Assembly (NCBI GenBank): GCA_020053105.1
Contig: JAGVNU010000085.1
Span: 1-64,000 of the forward strand
From: Thermodesulfovibrionia bacterium
Lineage (GTDB): Bacteria > Nitrospirota > Thermodesulfovibrionia > UBA6902
Reading direction: 5' to 3'
DNA: 64,000 nucleotides
Shown: in pieces, positions 55,576-64,000 of the stretch
Numbering within the stretch: position 1 is the first letter of the stretch
Layout of the letters: each line of letters begins with the position of its first letter
Translations under genes and position numbers: made by a program
The notes under the pieces: model-generated
The model's input: the letters and a program-made list of their open reading frames with translations, nothing else
Told to the model about the DNA's origin: nothing
Database searches by the model: none

Positions 55576-55883
55576 CAGGAACTTATTTACAGGTGGGGGC
55601 GGCCCTTTTGTTTGTGGTCCTTCTGATAATGGCAGGAGGATTCGTCCTGAAGAAAAAACAGAACAGGTTCGGCCTTATGAGTATTGTCAGCTATCAGCCT
55701 TTTGGCCCCAAAAAGGGAGTGGCTGCATTGAAGATCGGAAAAGAGGTGCTCTTACTTGGACTCACTCCTAATGATATCAGGCTCTTAAGAGTATTTAAGG
55801 ATGAAGATATAGATATACCGGAGACGGAAGGATTTCAGGGTAAATTTCAGAAGTTTGTAAATATTGGAGCACACCGAAATTGA
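55572..55883 (+). CDS. fliO: Flagellar export assembly protein FliO
   Basis: A short 103-aa FliO: one membrane span (residues 8-26) then a small cytoplasmic domain (SYQPFGPKKGVAALKIGKEVLLLGLT). FliO helps assemble the FliP ring. The call rests on its size, topology and place between fliN and fliP. Confidence 0.88.
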   Translation: MTGTYLQVGAALLFVVLLIMAGGFVLKKKQNRFGLMSIVSYQPFGPKKGVAALKIGKEVLLLGLTPNDIRLLRVFKDEDIDIPETEGFQGKFQKFVNIGAHRN

Positions 55884-56692
55884 AGATAGAAAATAGCTTA
55901 TTGAAAATTACAGGAAAACATCAGACTGAAACAGGCAACCGTCATCAGTCCGCTGACGGGCGTCAATCATTAAGGGCCGATTTTACCAGGCTGCTTATAA
56001 TAATTGCTTTCCTGTTCGTTATCATGTTTACAACAGCTGCTCCTGCGCATGCCATCGATTTCAAGAACATCAATAATCCGTTAATTGAGACCTTCCTGAT
56101 AATCAGTTTTCTTTCCTTCCTTCCTGCCTTATTGATTATGGTCACATCGTTTACCCGCATTGTGGTGGTCCTCTCTTTTTTACGGCATGCCTTTGGAGGA
56201 CAAACAGTCCCGCCAAATACGGTAGTCATGGGGCTTTCATTGTTTCTGACATTTTTTGTTATGTCTCCCACGATAGATGTTATTAATGAAAAAGCGGTGA
56301 CTCCGTATCTTCATGAAGAGGTGTCCCTGGGAGAGGCCATTGATGAGGCGGTACCGCCTTTAAGGCTATTTATGCTTAAGCAGACGAGACAGAAAGACAT
56401 AGCATTGTTTGCAGGACTGGCGAAGAAACCGATTCCGGCCAAACCCGAAGAACTGACTATGGGGGTACTGATCCCGGCCTTTGCGATAAGCGAATTAAAG
56501 ACGGCCTTTGAAATAGGATTTTTATTGTTCCTTCCATTTCTGATAGTAGATATGGTTATAGCGAGCATACTACTGAGCATGGGTATGATGATGCTGCCCC
56601 CGGTCATGATATCGCTTCCCTTTAAGCTTCTGTTATTCGTGCTTGTTGACGGGTGGAACCTGGTAATCGGATCGCTGATGAGGAGTTTTTAA
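55880..56692 (+). CDS. fliP: Flagellar export gate protein FliP
   Basis: FliP is the core of the export gate. FLSFLPALLIMVTSFTRIVVVLSFLRHAFG and GWNLVIGSLMRSF are signatures. A signal-like segment (about residues 36-55, ending PAHA) precedes the mature part, as is usual for FliP. The start is probably TTG at 55880, overlapping the fliO stop; 270 aa. Confidence 0.93.
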   Translation: MKIENSLLKITGKHQTETGNRHQSADGRQSLRADFTRLLIIIAFLFVIMFTTAAPAHAIDFKNINNPLIETFLIISFLSFLPALLIMVTSFTRIVVVLSFLRHAFGGQTVPPNTVVMGLSLFLTFFVMSPTIDVINEKAVTPYLHEEVSLGEAIDEAVPPLRLFMLKQTRQKDIALFAGLAKKPIPAKPEELTMGVLIPAFAISELKTAFEIGFLLFLPFLIVDMVIASILLSMGMMMLPPVMISLPFKLLLFVLVDGWNLVIGSLMRSF

Positions 56693-56961
56693 TGACTATA
56701 GATACCATTAATGGAATAACAGCGGAGATGTTTAAAGTCGTCCTGTATGTGGCCGGCCCGCCGCTCCTTGTAGGTTTGATAGTGGGACTCATTATAGGCT
56801 TGTTCCAGTCCGTAACGCAGATACAGGAATTTACACTGACATTTGTCCCGAAAATGCTTGCGGTATTTGCGTGCCTGTTTCTTCTCATGCCCTGGATGTC
56901 GGAGAAGCTGATGACATTTACTACAAACCTGATAATGCAGATCCCGTCATATGTTAAATGA
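56692..56961 (+). CDS. fliQ: Flagellar export gate protein FliQ
   Basis: An 89-aa two-span protein. GPPLLVGLIVGLIIGLFQSVTQIQEFTLTFVPK is highly typical. The ATG at 56692 overlaps the fliP stop (TAATG). Confidence 0.95.
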   Translation: MTIDTINGITAEMFKVVLYVAGPPLLVGLIVGLIIGLFQSVTQIQEFTLTFVPKMLAVFACLFLLMPWMSEKLMTFTTNLIMQIPSYVK

Positions 56962-56990
56962 AAATTACAGAAGAAATAAAATGGTGAAAT

Positions 56991-57761
56991 ATGACAGTTG
57001 ACCTAGACGTAAATGCTTTGTCCGGAAATATAACCAACTTTCTGTTTATCCTGCTAAGGACAAGCATATTCATCAGTCTTCTTCCTGTGATAGGCGGCAA
57101 ACAGATGCCTCCTCAATTCAGGATGGGTTTGGCGGTATTTATCTCATTGCTCCTGACCCCTGTAGTCAATTTTACGATTGCGGAAAACAGCATCCCCTTT
57201 TTAATCATTAAAGAGATAATCATAGCTATGGCCCTTGGGTTTGCCGTCAGGTTTGTATTTCTTGCAGTGAATCTGGCTGGTACTTTTATCAGCTATACCA
57301 TGGGACTCTCTATGGCAACGGTCTTTAATCCTGAAGTAGGACAGGACACCCTTGTATCGGAGATTTTCGGGATTATGGCAACGCTGCTCTTTCTTGTAAT
57401 GGATGCACATCACGATCTGATATTTGTTTTCGTTAAAAGTTTCGAGATCCTGCCCATTGGAAAACTGAATATCGCTCCTTTACTGCCTGAAGTCGTGGCC
57501 ATGACGACCGGGCTGTTTGTGATGGCAATAAAAATCGCCGCGCCTGTCATGGTTGGACTGCTGATCGTTCAGCTGCTGACCGGCTTCCTTTATAAGGTGG
57601 CGCCGCAGATGAATATATTTTTTGTTGCATTACCGCTGAACATATTTCTGGGAATAATGCTGATGATATTGAGTATCCCTGTCTTTGAACATGTCCTCGG
57701 CATAAGTTTCAGCGACCTCAGGGGAGAGATGATACGGGTTCTTATGATGGCTAAGGGATGA
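56991..57761 (+). CDS. fliR: Flagellar export gate protein FliR
   Basis: A 256-aa integral membrane protein with about six spans; GYR-like PQFRMGLAVFISLLLTPV, SMATVFNPEVGQDT and GFLYKVAPQMNIFFVALPLNIFLG fit FliR. It completes the FliPQR gate. Confidence 0.94.
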   Translation: MTVDLDVNALSGNITNFLFILLRTSIFISLLPVIGGKQMPPQFRMGLAVFISLLLTPVVNFTIAENSIPFLIIKEIIIAMALGFAVRFVFLAVNLAGTFISYTMGLSMATVFNPEVGQDTLVSEIFGIMATLLFLVMDAHHDLIFVFVKSFEILPIGKLNIAPLLPEVVAMTTGLFVMAIKIAAPVMVGLLIVQLLTGFLYKVAPQMNIFFVALPLNIFLGIMLMILSIPVFEHVLGISFSDLRGEMIRVLMMAKG

Positions 57762-57802
57762 TTAAAACAGTAGACAGAAAACAGGAGATTCAGGAATAGC
57801 AT

Positions 57803-58840
57803 ATGGCGGATGATTTTCAGGATAAAACAGAACAGGCTTCGCCCCGAAAGAAGCAAAAGGCCAGAGAAAAGGGCCAGATTGCAAGGAGCAAAGACCTTAC
57901 GTCAACGGTTACGATGGGTGGAATCATAATGATATTCTATTTTGGCGGACAACAGTTTTTCATGAGTCTGGCCGGCATGACGGGTGGAATGCTCAGCCTG
58001 AAATACGGAACAGATGTTCTGCATGTATCAAGGATAGCGATTTTGCAGGGCGTGAAAATAATTGCTCCATTTTTTCTTGTTTCAGTTGCTCTGGCTTTGC
58101 TTGCCTCTGTAATGCAGGATGGCATTGTTTTTAAGCCGCTCACATTTGAACTGTCCAAACTTAATCCTATCGAAGGATTTAAAAGGCTCTTTTCATCTAA
58201 GGGGCTCATCGAATTATTGAAAAGCCTTATGAAGTTTTCGGTAGGTGGATGGCTTGTTTATTACATAATTAAAAAAGACTTAACGATACTTCCAAGTCTT
58301 ACGGCCATGGAAATGAACGAGCTGGTGAGGGTGTCCGCCAAACTGATAATGGACGCTGTTATTATTGCCTTTGCGTATTACATGGTTTTGGCGATTATCG
58401 GATATTTCATCGACAAATGGCAGTATGAAAAATCGATGAGAATGAGTAAACAGGAGCTGAAAGAGGAGTCTAAAGAGTCTGAAGGGGACCCGATGATTAA
58501 ATCAAGGATAAGAAGCGCGCAGAGGGCTGCGGCAAGAAAACGCATGATGCAGGAGGTGCCGACTGCTACAGTTGTAATTACGAACCCGACCCATCTGGCC
58601 GTTGCAATCAGATATGAGGACAAGGGGATGCCCGCGCCGAGGATAGTGGCAAAGGGCGCGGATATTGTTGCGGAAAAGATAAAAGAGATCGCAAAGAAAC
58701 ACGGTGTGCCTATCATCGAAGACAAACCGATTGCAAGGGCACTTTTTAAACTGGAGCTCAATGAATTTATTCCTGAAGGGCTTTATGTTGCCGTTGCCAG
58801 GATACTTGCATACATTTATAAATTGAAAGGGAAATTATGA
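57803..58840 (+). CDS. flhB: Flagellar export switch protein FlhB
   Basis: FlhB switches export specificity after FliK signals hook completion. QDKTEQASPRKKQKAREKGQ opens the protein, four spans follow, and the autocleavage site is Asn261-Pro262-Thr263-His264 in VVITNPTHLAVAI. 345 aa. Confidence 0.96.
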   Translation: MADDFQDKTEQASPRKKQKAREKGQIARSKDLTSTVTMGGIIMIFYFGGQQFFMSLAGMTGGMLSLKYGTDVLHVSRIAILQGVKIIAPFFLVSVALALLASVMQDGIVFKPLTFELSKLNPIEGFKRLFSSKGLIELLKSLMKFSVGGWLVYYIIKKDLTILPSLTAMEMNELVRVSAKLIMDAVIIAFAYYMVLAIIGYFIDKWQYEKSMRMSKQELKEESKESEGDPMIKSRIRSAQRAAARKRMMQEVPTATVVITNPTHLAVAIRYEDKGMPAPRIVAKGADIVAEKIKEIAKKHGVPIIEDKPIARALFKLELNEFIPEGLYVAVARILAYIYKLKGKL

Positions 58841-58919
58841 ACTGCGGATTGCGGACACGGGAGTCAGGGATGAGAATGCACTCACTCGATCATACGATAT
58901 GTGACGGGAGTCTTTTAAT

Positions 58920-60950
58920 ATGAAAATATTGGCCATGCTGAATAAGAGAGAAGACGTGGTAGTCGCCGTAATACTGGTAGCAATTATCGGAGTTATGCTC
59001 CTGCCGCTGCCTCCGTTCCTTCTTGATATATTGCTGACGCTTTCAATCTCACTTTCAATAACAATTCTTATTACTGCTGTTTATATCAAGAAGCCGCTTG
59101 ATTTTTCAGTGCTTCCGACATTGCTGCTTATCACTACCCTGTTCAGGCTGGCGCTGAACGTTGCTACTACCAGACTGGTACTTTTGAAAGGCCACGAGGG
59201 CGTAGACTCGGCAGGACAGGTTGTCAAATCTTTCGGGAGTTTTGTTGTGGGCGGCGACTATGCGGTTGGGATAATAATTTTCATTATCCTCGTCATCGTC
59301 AATTTCGTTGTCATAACCAAGGGATCGGGAAGAATAGCAGAGGTCGCGGCAAGGTTTACACTGGATGCAATGCCAGGTAAGCAGATGGCCATTGATGCGG
59401 ACCTTAATTCCGGCCTTATAGACGAAAAGGAAGCGCGTAGCCGCAGGGAAATTATAGGACAGGAAGCTGACTATTACGGATCAATGGACGGCGCCAGCAA
59501 GTTCATCAGGGGTGATGCAATTGCAGGCCTGATCATAACCGCAATTAATATTGTCGGCGGGCTTATTATCGGCGTGCTGCAAAGAGGCATGCCAGTACTG
59601 GATGCAGCTGCTACATATACGATCCTCACAATCGGTGACGGCCTTGTGTCGCAGATTCCTGCACTCTTGATATCGACGGCTGCCGGTATAGTGGTCAGCC
59701 GCGCGGGGAAAGAGAGCAATATGGGCAAGGACATAACCAGCCAGATACTCTTTAATCCGAAAGCACTTTTTACCGTGTCAGGTGTTTTAATGGTCCTCGG
59801 CCTTGTGCCCGGTCTTCCTCATATCCCTTTTTTCCTGATATCAATAATGGCAGGAGGGCTGGCTTATGTCATTACAAAGTCGCCGGTAGAGGAAGAAGTT
59901 CCGGTAGCTCCGTCTGATGCGGCCAGGGAAGAAACGAAGATAGAATCTTTTCTTGAGCTGGACCCGCTGAGTCTTGAAATTGGATACGGACTTATTCCTC
60001 TTGTTGATACAGTAAATGGAGAACTGCTGGGGAAAATAAAGGCCATGAGAAGACAGCTTGCGACAGAACTCGGTTTTGTCGTGGCCCCGATCCACATAAA
60101 GGACAACCTGCAATTGAGACCGCATGAGTACAGTTTTCTGATCCGTGGTATTGAGATTGCCAGGGGCGAGGTCATGATGGGCAGCTGGCTTGCTGTGGCC
60201 TCCGGTAATACTGAAAAAATCGAAGGAATCCCCACAAAGGAACCGGCGTTCGGGCTTCCGGCTTTCTGGATTGATGAAAAGAATGTTGAGAACGCCCAGC
60301 TTTCCGGGTATATGGTGGTTGACACGGCTACCATTATAGGCACACATGTTACCGAACTTATAAGGGAATATTCATGGGAACTCCTTACAAGAAGCGAGAC
60401 ACAGAAACTGCTGGATAATGTTTCAAGGACTTATCCCAAGATTGTTGAAGAATTGATTCCGGCAAACCTGACCCTGGGCGCTGTTCAGCGTGTACTGCAG
60501 AACCTTCTGAAAGAAAGGGTGTCAATTAAAGACATAATGACCATTTTTGAAACCCTGCTTGATTATTCACCAAATGTCAAAGACCCTGAGACCCTTACCG
60601 AGTATGTCCGGCAGGCCCTTTCAAGGACCATTACCAAACAGTATGTGAATGACGATGGGAAGCTGACCGTATTTACCCTTGATCCCAGGTATGAAAAAAT
60701 TCTGTCCCAGGCTGAAGGAGGCGGTGTTACTCCCGATGTAATAAACAGGCTGGTGAAGAGTATTGAGAATATTCTTGCTTCAGGAAAGCTTAAAGGGTCA
60801 CAGCCGATAATCCTTTGTTCCGCCAGCATCAGAAAATATATCAGAAAGATAGTGGAAAGGATTTCATCGTCCTTTGTCGTACTTTCAAGTGCGGAAATTG
60901 TATCAAAAACGGACCTTGATATCAGGGGAATGGTGAAATATGAAAATTAA
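58920..60950 (+). CDS. flhA: Flagellar export protein FlhA
   Basis: FlhA is the proton-driven export engine. Eight N-terminal spans, the FHIPEP-like LLLITTLFRLALNVATTRLVL and AARFTLDAMPGKQMAIDADLNSGLI precede a large cytoplasmic substrate-docking domain (from about residue 340). 676 aa, full length. It overlaps flhF by 11 nt. Confidence 0.96.
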   Translation: MKILAMLNKREDVVVAVILVAIIGVMLLPLPPFLLDILLTLSISLSITILITAVYIKKPLDFSVLPTLLLITTLFRLALNVATTRLVLLKGHEGVDSAGQVVKSFGSFVVGGDYAVGIIIFIILVIVNFVVITKGSGRIAEVAARFTLDAMPGKQMAIDADLNSGLIDEKEARSRREIIGQEADYYGSMDGASKFIRGDAIAGLIITAINIVGGLIIGVLQRGMPVLDAAATYTILTIGDGLVSQIPALLISTAAGIVVSRAGKESNMGKDITSQILFNPKALFTVSGVLMVLGLVPGLPHIPFFLISIMAGGLAYVITKSPVEEEVPVAPSDAAREETKIESFLELDPLSLEIGYGLIPLVDTVNGELLGKIKAMRRQLATELGFVVAPIHIKDNLQLRPHEYSFLIRGIEIARGEVMMGSWLAVASGNTEKIEGIPTKEPAFGLPAFWIDEKNVENAQLSGYMVVDTATIIGTHVTELIREYSWELLTRSETQKLLDNVSRTYPKIVEELIPANLTLGAVQRVLQNLLKERVSIKDIMTIFETLLDYSPNVKDPETLTEYVRQALSRTITKQYVNDDGKLTVFTLDPRYEKILSQAEGGGVTPDVINRLVKSIENILASGKLKGSQPIILCSASIRKYIRKIVERISSSFVVLSSAEIVSKTDLDIRGMVKYEN

Positions 60951-62055
60951 AACAATACGCGCAAAAAATTTCAGAGAGGCCCTTTCACTTGTAAAAAAAG
61001 AGCTTGGGCCGGATGCCGTTATCCTGTCGTCGGAAGATAAAAAAGGAATGAAGCCGTATGTGGAGGTAACGGCTGCTGTCGATTATGATATTGAAGAATA
61101 CAGCGGTAAAGCCCAGGTTGCCGCGGTTAAACCGGAAATAGTCGAGAGGAAAATGGAAGCGCGGCAGCACATAGCAACAGAAGCCTGTTCAAGTGATCTA
61201 ATGGTCCTCCAGAGAGACATAAAGAACCTGAGAGAGTATATCGAGGCAATGAAGAACAGCGGATTTGAGCTGAAGATGCCGGAGGAGAGGAAAAATATTT
61301 ATCATTTCCTCAGGGGAAAATCAATCAATGACGAGTTTGCACTGAAGCTTGTAGAAAGGGCCGGCGCGATAGAAGACATCGAAACAGTCATGACCGACGA
61401 TCTGAATATATCAAGGCCTGTCAGAAGCCCGTTTGGACAAATCAAAGATGCAGCGGCAAAAGATACGAGGAGAATAATAATGCTCATCGGACCAACAGGA
61501 TCAGGCAAGACTACCACGCTCGCGAAGCTTGCGTCAATGGCCATTAAGGAAGGGAAAAAAGTGTCAATGATCAGTATAGATACTTACAAGATAGGCGCCG
61601 CGGAACAGATACGGATATATTCGAGGATGATCGGGATACCACTTGATATTGTTGCAAACAGGGAGAGTTTCAGGAAGAGCATCGGGAGGTTTTCTGACAG
61701 GGACGTAATACTGGTAGATACGACGGGACAGAATCCAAGAGACGCCGAGTATATCAGCAATCTGAAAAATATCTATGAGATGGGTATGCCGATTGAGACC
61801 CAGCTGCTGTTAAGCGCATCCAGCGACTGCAGCTTTCTTATGGACACTCATAAATACTATAACTCGCTGCCTATAGATTTTATGGCATTTACAAAGACTG
61901 ATGAGGCTGTGAAGCTGGGTGCGATATATAATCTCTGCCGGTTATATCAGAAACCTGTTGCCTATATAACTACAGGGCAGAGGGTGCCGGGCAATATTGA
62001 ATTTGTTGACAGTAAAAAATTGACTAATCTTATATTAAGAACCGGGAGCGCATAA
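60940..62055 (+). CDS. flhF: Flagellar SRP-type GTPase FlhF
   Basis: FlhF places the flagellum at the pole. An N-terminal basic region (KTIRAKNFREALSLVKKELGPDAVILSS) and an SRP GTPase with Walker A GPTGSGKT (184-191), DTYKIGAAEQ and TKTDEA are present. 371 aa. It abuts flhG with a 1-nt overlap. Confidence 0.94.
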   Translation: MKIKTIRAKNFREALSLVKKELGPDAVILSSEDKKGMKPYVEVTAAVDYDIEEYSGKAQVAAVKPEIVERKMEARQHIATEACSSDLMVLQRDIKNLREYIEAMKNSGFELKMPEERKNIYHFLRGKSINDEFALKLVERAGAIEDIETVMTDDLNISRPVRSPFGQIKDAAAKDTRRIIMLIGPTGSGKTTTLAKLASMAIKEGKKVSMISIDTYKIGAAEQIRIYSRMIGIPLDIVANRESFRKSIGRFSDRDVILVDTTGQNPRDAEYISNLKNIYEMGMPIETQLLLSASSDCSFLMDTHKYYNSLPIDFMAFTKTDEAVKLGAIYNLCRLYQKPVAYITTGQRVPGNIEFVDSKKLTNLILRTGSA

Positions 62056-62876
62056 TGAACACTGCAGAAAAAAAGATTGTGAGGACAATAGCTGTTGCAA
62101 GCGGCAAGGGCGGCGTCGGAAAGACGAATATTACTGCAAACCTGGCCATCGGCCTGAGCAAACTTAATAAGAAGGTGCTGGTATTTGATGCGGACCTCGG
62201 GCTCAGTAATATTGATGTCATCCTGAATCTCGCTACAAAGTATAATATCAAACACCTCTTTAACGGGGAGAAAGGACTCAAAGACCTTATTGTTGACGGA
62301 CCCCTGGGGATAAAGGTACTCCCCGCAAGCTCGGGCATTCAGGAACTCACGGCCCTTGACGAGTTTCAGAGATTGAGGCTTATTGAGGAGTTTGAATCCT
62401 ATGACGGAGGCATTGATTATTTGCTCATAGATACATCGTCAGGGATATCACCGAATGTCGCGTTTTTCTGCATGGCCGCACAGGACATAATTATTGTGAC
62501 TTCCGCTGAACCGACTGCAATGACCGATGCCTATGCGCTTATAAAAGTGCTTTTCACCAAGTACCAGGAAAAAGATTTTAAAGTCCTGGTGAATAATGTG
62601 AAAGATGGAAAAGAAGCGACCGAGGTCTACCGGAGACTTTCAACCGCGGCTGAACGTTTCCTGAGCATATCTCTGGATTATATAGGATATATACCTCATG
62701 ACGACTCAGTCAGGAAGGCTGTCCGTCAGCAAAGGGCGCTGATGGACATTTACCCTGACTGTGAAGCTTCAAAAAGTCTGATGAAGATATCGGAAAAGAT
62801 CAATAATGACAACAATAACCATATTAAGGGAACACTTCAATTCTTTCTTGGAGGTCTTTTAAAAGCGAAATGTTAA
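62055..62876 (+). CDS. flhG: MinD-like ATPase FlhG (YlxH)
   Basis: FlhG limits flagellar number with FlhF. The deviant Walker A is ASGKGGVGKTN (residues 15-25), followed by FDADLGLSNIDVIL and LIDTSSGISPNV. 273 aa. It overlaps fliA by 7 nt. Confidence 0.94.
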   Translation: MNTAEKKIVRTIAVASGKGGVGKTNITANLAIGLSKLNKKVLVFDADLGLSNIDVILNLATKYNIKHLFNGEKGLKDLIVDGPLGIKVLPASSGIQELTALDEFQRLRLIEEFESYDGGIDYLLIDTSSGISPNVAFFCMAAQDIIIVTSAEPTAMTDAYALIKVLFTKYQEKDFKVLVNNVKDGKEATEVYRRLSTAAERFLSISLDYIGYIPHDDSVRKAVRQQRALMDIYPDCEASKSLMKISEKINNDNNNHIKGTLQFFLGGLLKAKC

Positions 62877-63601
62877 AGTACAAAACTGAAATCAAAGAAG
62901 AAACAAGAGAAAAGGTAATAAAAGAGTTTTTGCCGTATATCAAGTATACCGCTTACAGACTTTCATGGAAGCTCCCTGCCCATGTGACCATCGAAGATCT
63001 TGTAAGCGTAGGCCTCATGGGACTAATGGACGCTCTTGACAGGTATGTGCCCGGGAAGGTCAAACTCAAGACGTACGCGGAGTTGAGGATAAAAGGCTCA
63101 ATGATTGACGAGCTGAGGGCAACGGCATGGATCCCGAGGTCTATGAGAAAAAAGATAGAGGTAATAAACAATGCCCGACTGAAGCTCGAGAGGAAGTTAG
63201 GAAGAACGCCGGATGATACCGAAGTGGCGAAGTCGCTGAAGATGCCCCTTGAGGAATATTTCAAGACCCTTCAGTACGCGACTTGTTCAAATCCGGTCAG
63301 GCTTGAAGATTTTCGAAACAATAAATACGCTGACAGCGATCTGAATATATCCGAATGCATAGCAGACCCAACGGCAAAGAGCCCGCTCACGATCCTGGAG
63401 GAAAAAGATACAAAGGAAAAACTGGTAGAGTTAATTGATTCTCTGCCCAAGAAAGAGAAGACGGTCCTGGCGCTTTATTATTATGAAGAACTTACCATGC
63501 AGGAAATAGGGAGGGTGCTCAGTATAACGGAGTCACGGGTCTGTCAGATCCACAGTCAGGCGCTTGGGAAACTTAAAACAAAAATCAGCCAGATAAGTTA
63601 A
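62870..63601 (+). CDS. fliA: Flagellar sigma factor FliA (sigma-28)
   Basis: FliA drives late flagellar and chemotaxis promoters. Region 2 is LVSVGLMGLMDALDRY...KLKTYAELRIKGSMIDELRA, and region 4 is LALYYYEELTMQEIGRVLSITESRVCQIHSQAL. 243 aa, complete. A sigma-28-like site lies before the chemotaxis operon in this window. Confidence 0.96.
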   Translation: MLKYKTEIKEETREKVIKEFLPYIKYTAYRLSWKLPAHVTIEDLVSVGLMGLMDALDRYVPGKVKLKTYAELRIKGSMIDELRATAWIPRSMRKKIEVINNARLKLERKLGRTPDDTEVAKSLKMPLEEYFKTLQYATCSNPVRLEDFRNNKYADSDLNISECIADPTAKSPLTILEEKDTKEKLVELIDSLPKKEKTVLALYYYEELTMQEIGRVLSITESRVCQIHSQALGKLKTKISQIS

Positions 63602-63619
63602 AGCAGTCGAGGCATAAAA

Positions 63620-63787
63620 ATGGCAGTTGAAGGACTTGGCAATACATACGGAATACCGGAAGTGAAAAATGAACGGGAACCGGTCATGAATAAGAAAAAT
63701 AATCACCAGAAAAACGAGAAAAAAAAGAAACGGGAAGAAGAGAAAAAGGAGATTATAAAGGAAGGAAGGGTTGATATACGAATATAG
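63620..63787 (+). CDS. Unrecognised 55-aa Lys/Glu-rich ORF after fliA
   Basis: ATG 63620 to TAG 63787, 18 bp after fliA, reads MAVEGLGNTYGIPEV, then a strongly charged helix and the ending KEGRVDIRI. No clear ribosome-binding site beyond GGCATAAAA. Short charged proteins occur at this position between fliA and rod genes, but I do not recognise this one. Confidence 0.5.
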   Translation: MAVEGLGNTYGIPEVKNEREPVMNKKNNHQKNEKKKKREEEKKEIIKEGRVDIRI

Positions 63788-63924
63788 GGAAGATATTTTC
63801 CTGTGGGAATAATTTTCCAGTATATCAGGTCCCATTGCTATGAAAAACATTAATCTGACAAAGTTAACGGTTGAAAAAATAATAATAAAGGCAAATATTA
63901 TGCAGAGATTTCCTGTAGCGATCT

Positions 63925-63941
63925 CTGGCATTGCGTTTGCA
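63925..63941 (+). promoter_or_regulatory. Sigma-54 (-24/-12) promoter-like element before flgF
   Basis: CTGGCATTGCGTTTGCA matches YTGGCACGRNNNTTGCW at all but two defined positions (7 and 8), with exact GG/GC spacing. Initiation would be near 63952, about two bases before the flgF ATG. Confidence 0.6.
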
Positions 63942-63953
63942 TAAGGAAGGGAT

Positions 63954-64000
63954 ATGTATAAAGGAATTTATATAGCGCTTTCAGGGGCGGTTTTAAAACG
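63954..64000 (+). CDS. flgF: Flagellar rod protein FlgF-like, N-terminus (cut by window end)
   Basis: ATG 63954 after AAGGAAGGG reads MYKGIYIALSGAVLK, the N-terminal rod/hook motif of proximal rod proteins, best fitting FlgF. Only 15 codons are visible, so FlgG or another rod protein cannot be excluded. Confidence 0.6.
   Translation, partial: MYKGIYIALSGAVLK

Overview
The window is a chromosomal segment of a free-living, flagellated, probably anaerobic Gram-negative-type bacterium. Outer-membrane-style lipoproteins, an EtfA carrying a ferredoxin domain, split 2-hydroxyacyl-CoA dehydratase-type activase genes, a CheZ, and a polar-type flagellar regulon (FlhF/FlhG/FliA with sigma-54-like elements) together resemble Nitrospirota or Desulfobacterota. 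I lean to Nitrospirota by inference only; no rRNA or marker phylogeny is available here. No insertion sequence or prophage was recognised.

Layout. 1-5.7 kb: the end of rpmF, then plsX and fabH, an acyl-CoA dehydrogenase, a small lipoprotein, and etfB/etfA with a fused 2x[4Fe-4S] domain. 5.9-11.4 kb: a cluster resembling a ribosomally made, modified peptide (RiPP) pathway. It has two paralogous short precursor-like genes (5891-6052 and 6633-6779, found by reading the sequence directly), a PqqD-like recognition protein, an HPr-kinase-like ATPase, a lasso-B2-like cysteine protease, a nucleotidyltransferase and an ABC exporter. The lasso cyclase is absent. 11.6-22.2 kb: a complete type I-E CRISPR-Cas system (cas3, cse1, cse2, cas7, cas5, cas6e, cas1, cas2) with a BrnT/BrnA toxin-antitoxin pair and a 37-codon ORF placed between cas6e and cas1. 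It is followed by an array of 18 repeats and 17 spacers of exactly 32 nt. 22.2-26.3 kb: fabD, the usual neighbour of plsX-fabH but here about 20 kb away, then three genes of an ATP-dependent CoA-dehydratase-activase type. 26.4-28.8 kb (minus): an MTA/SAH deaminase-like amidohydrolase and asd. 28.9-33.5 kb: a PAS/GAF histidine kinase, a response regulator and a hybrid kinase. 33.5-34.9 kb (minus): a leuB-like gene, tRNA-Glu(CTC) and tRNA-Gln(CTG). 35.1-39.1 kb: a DsbA-like lipoprotein and an active/inactive pair of M16 peptidases.

39.4-64 kb is a flagellar and chemotaxis island. fliK-flgD-flgE lie on the plus strand. A chemotaxis operon on the minus strand (53.1 to 43.7 kb) holds a HEAT-repeat protein, cheR, two CheY-like genes, cheA, an MCP, a CheW-CheZ fusion, cheW and cheB. 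fliL-M-N-O-P-Q-R-flhB-flhA-flhF-flhG-fliA follow on the plus strand, then a small ORF and the start of flgF. Sigma-54-like -24/-12 elements precede fliK and flgF, and a sigma-28-like element precedes the chemotaxis operon.

The observations most worth following are the cyclase-less twin-precursor RiPP-like cluster, the toxin-antitoxin pair inside the cas operon, CRISPR spacers that look like phage Shine-Dalgarno/start-codon sequences, the CheW-CheZ fusion and the repeat-built FliK.
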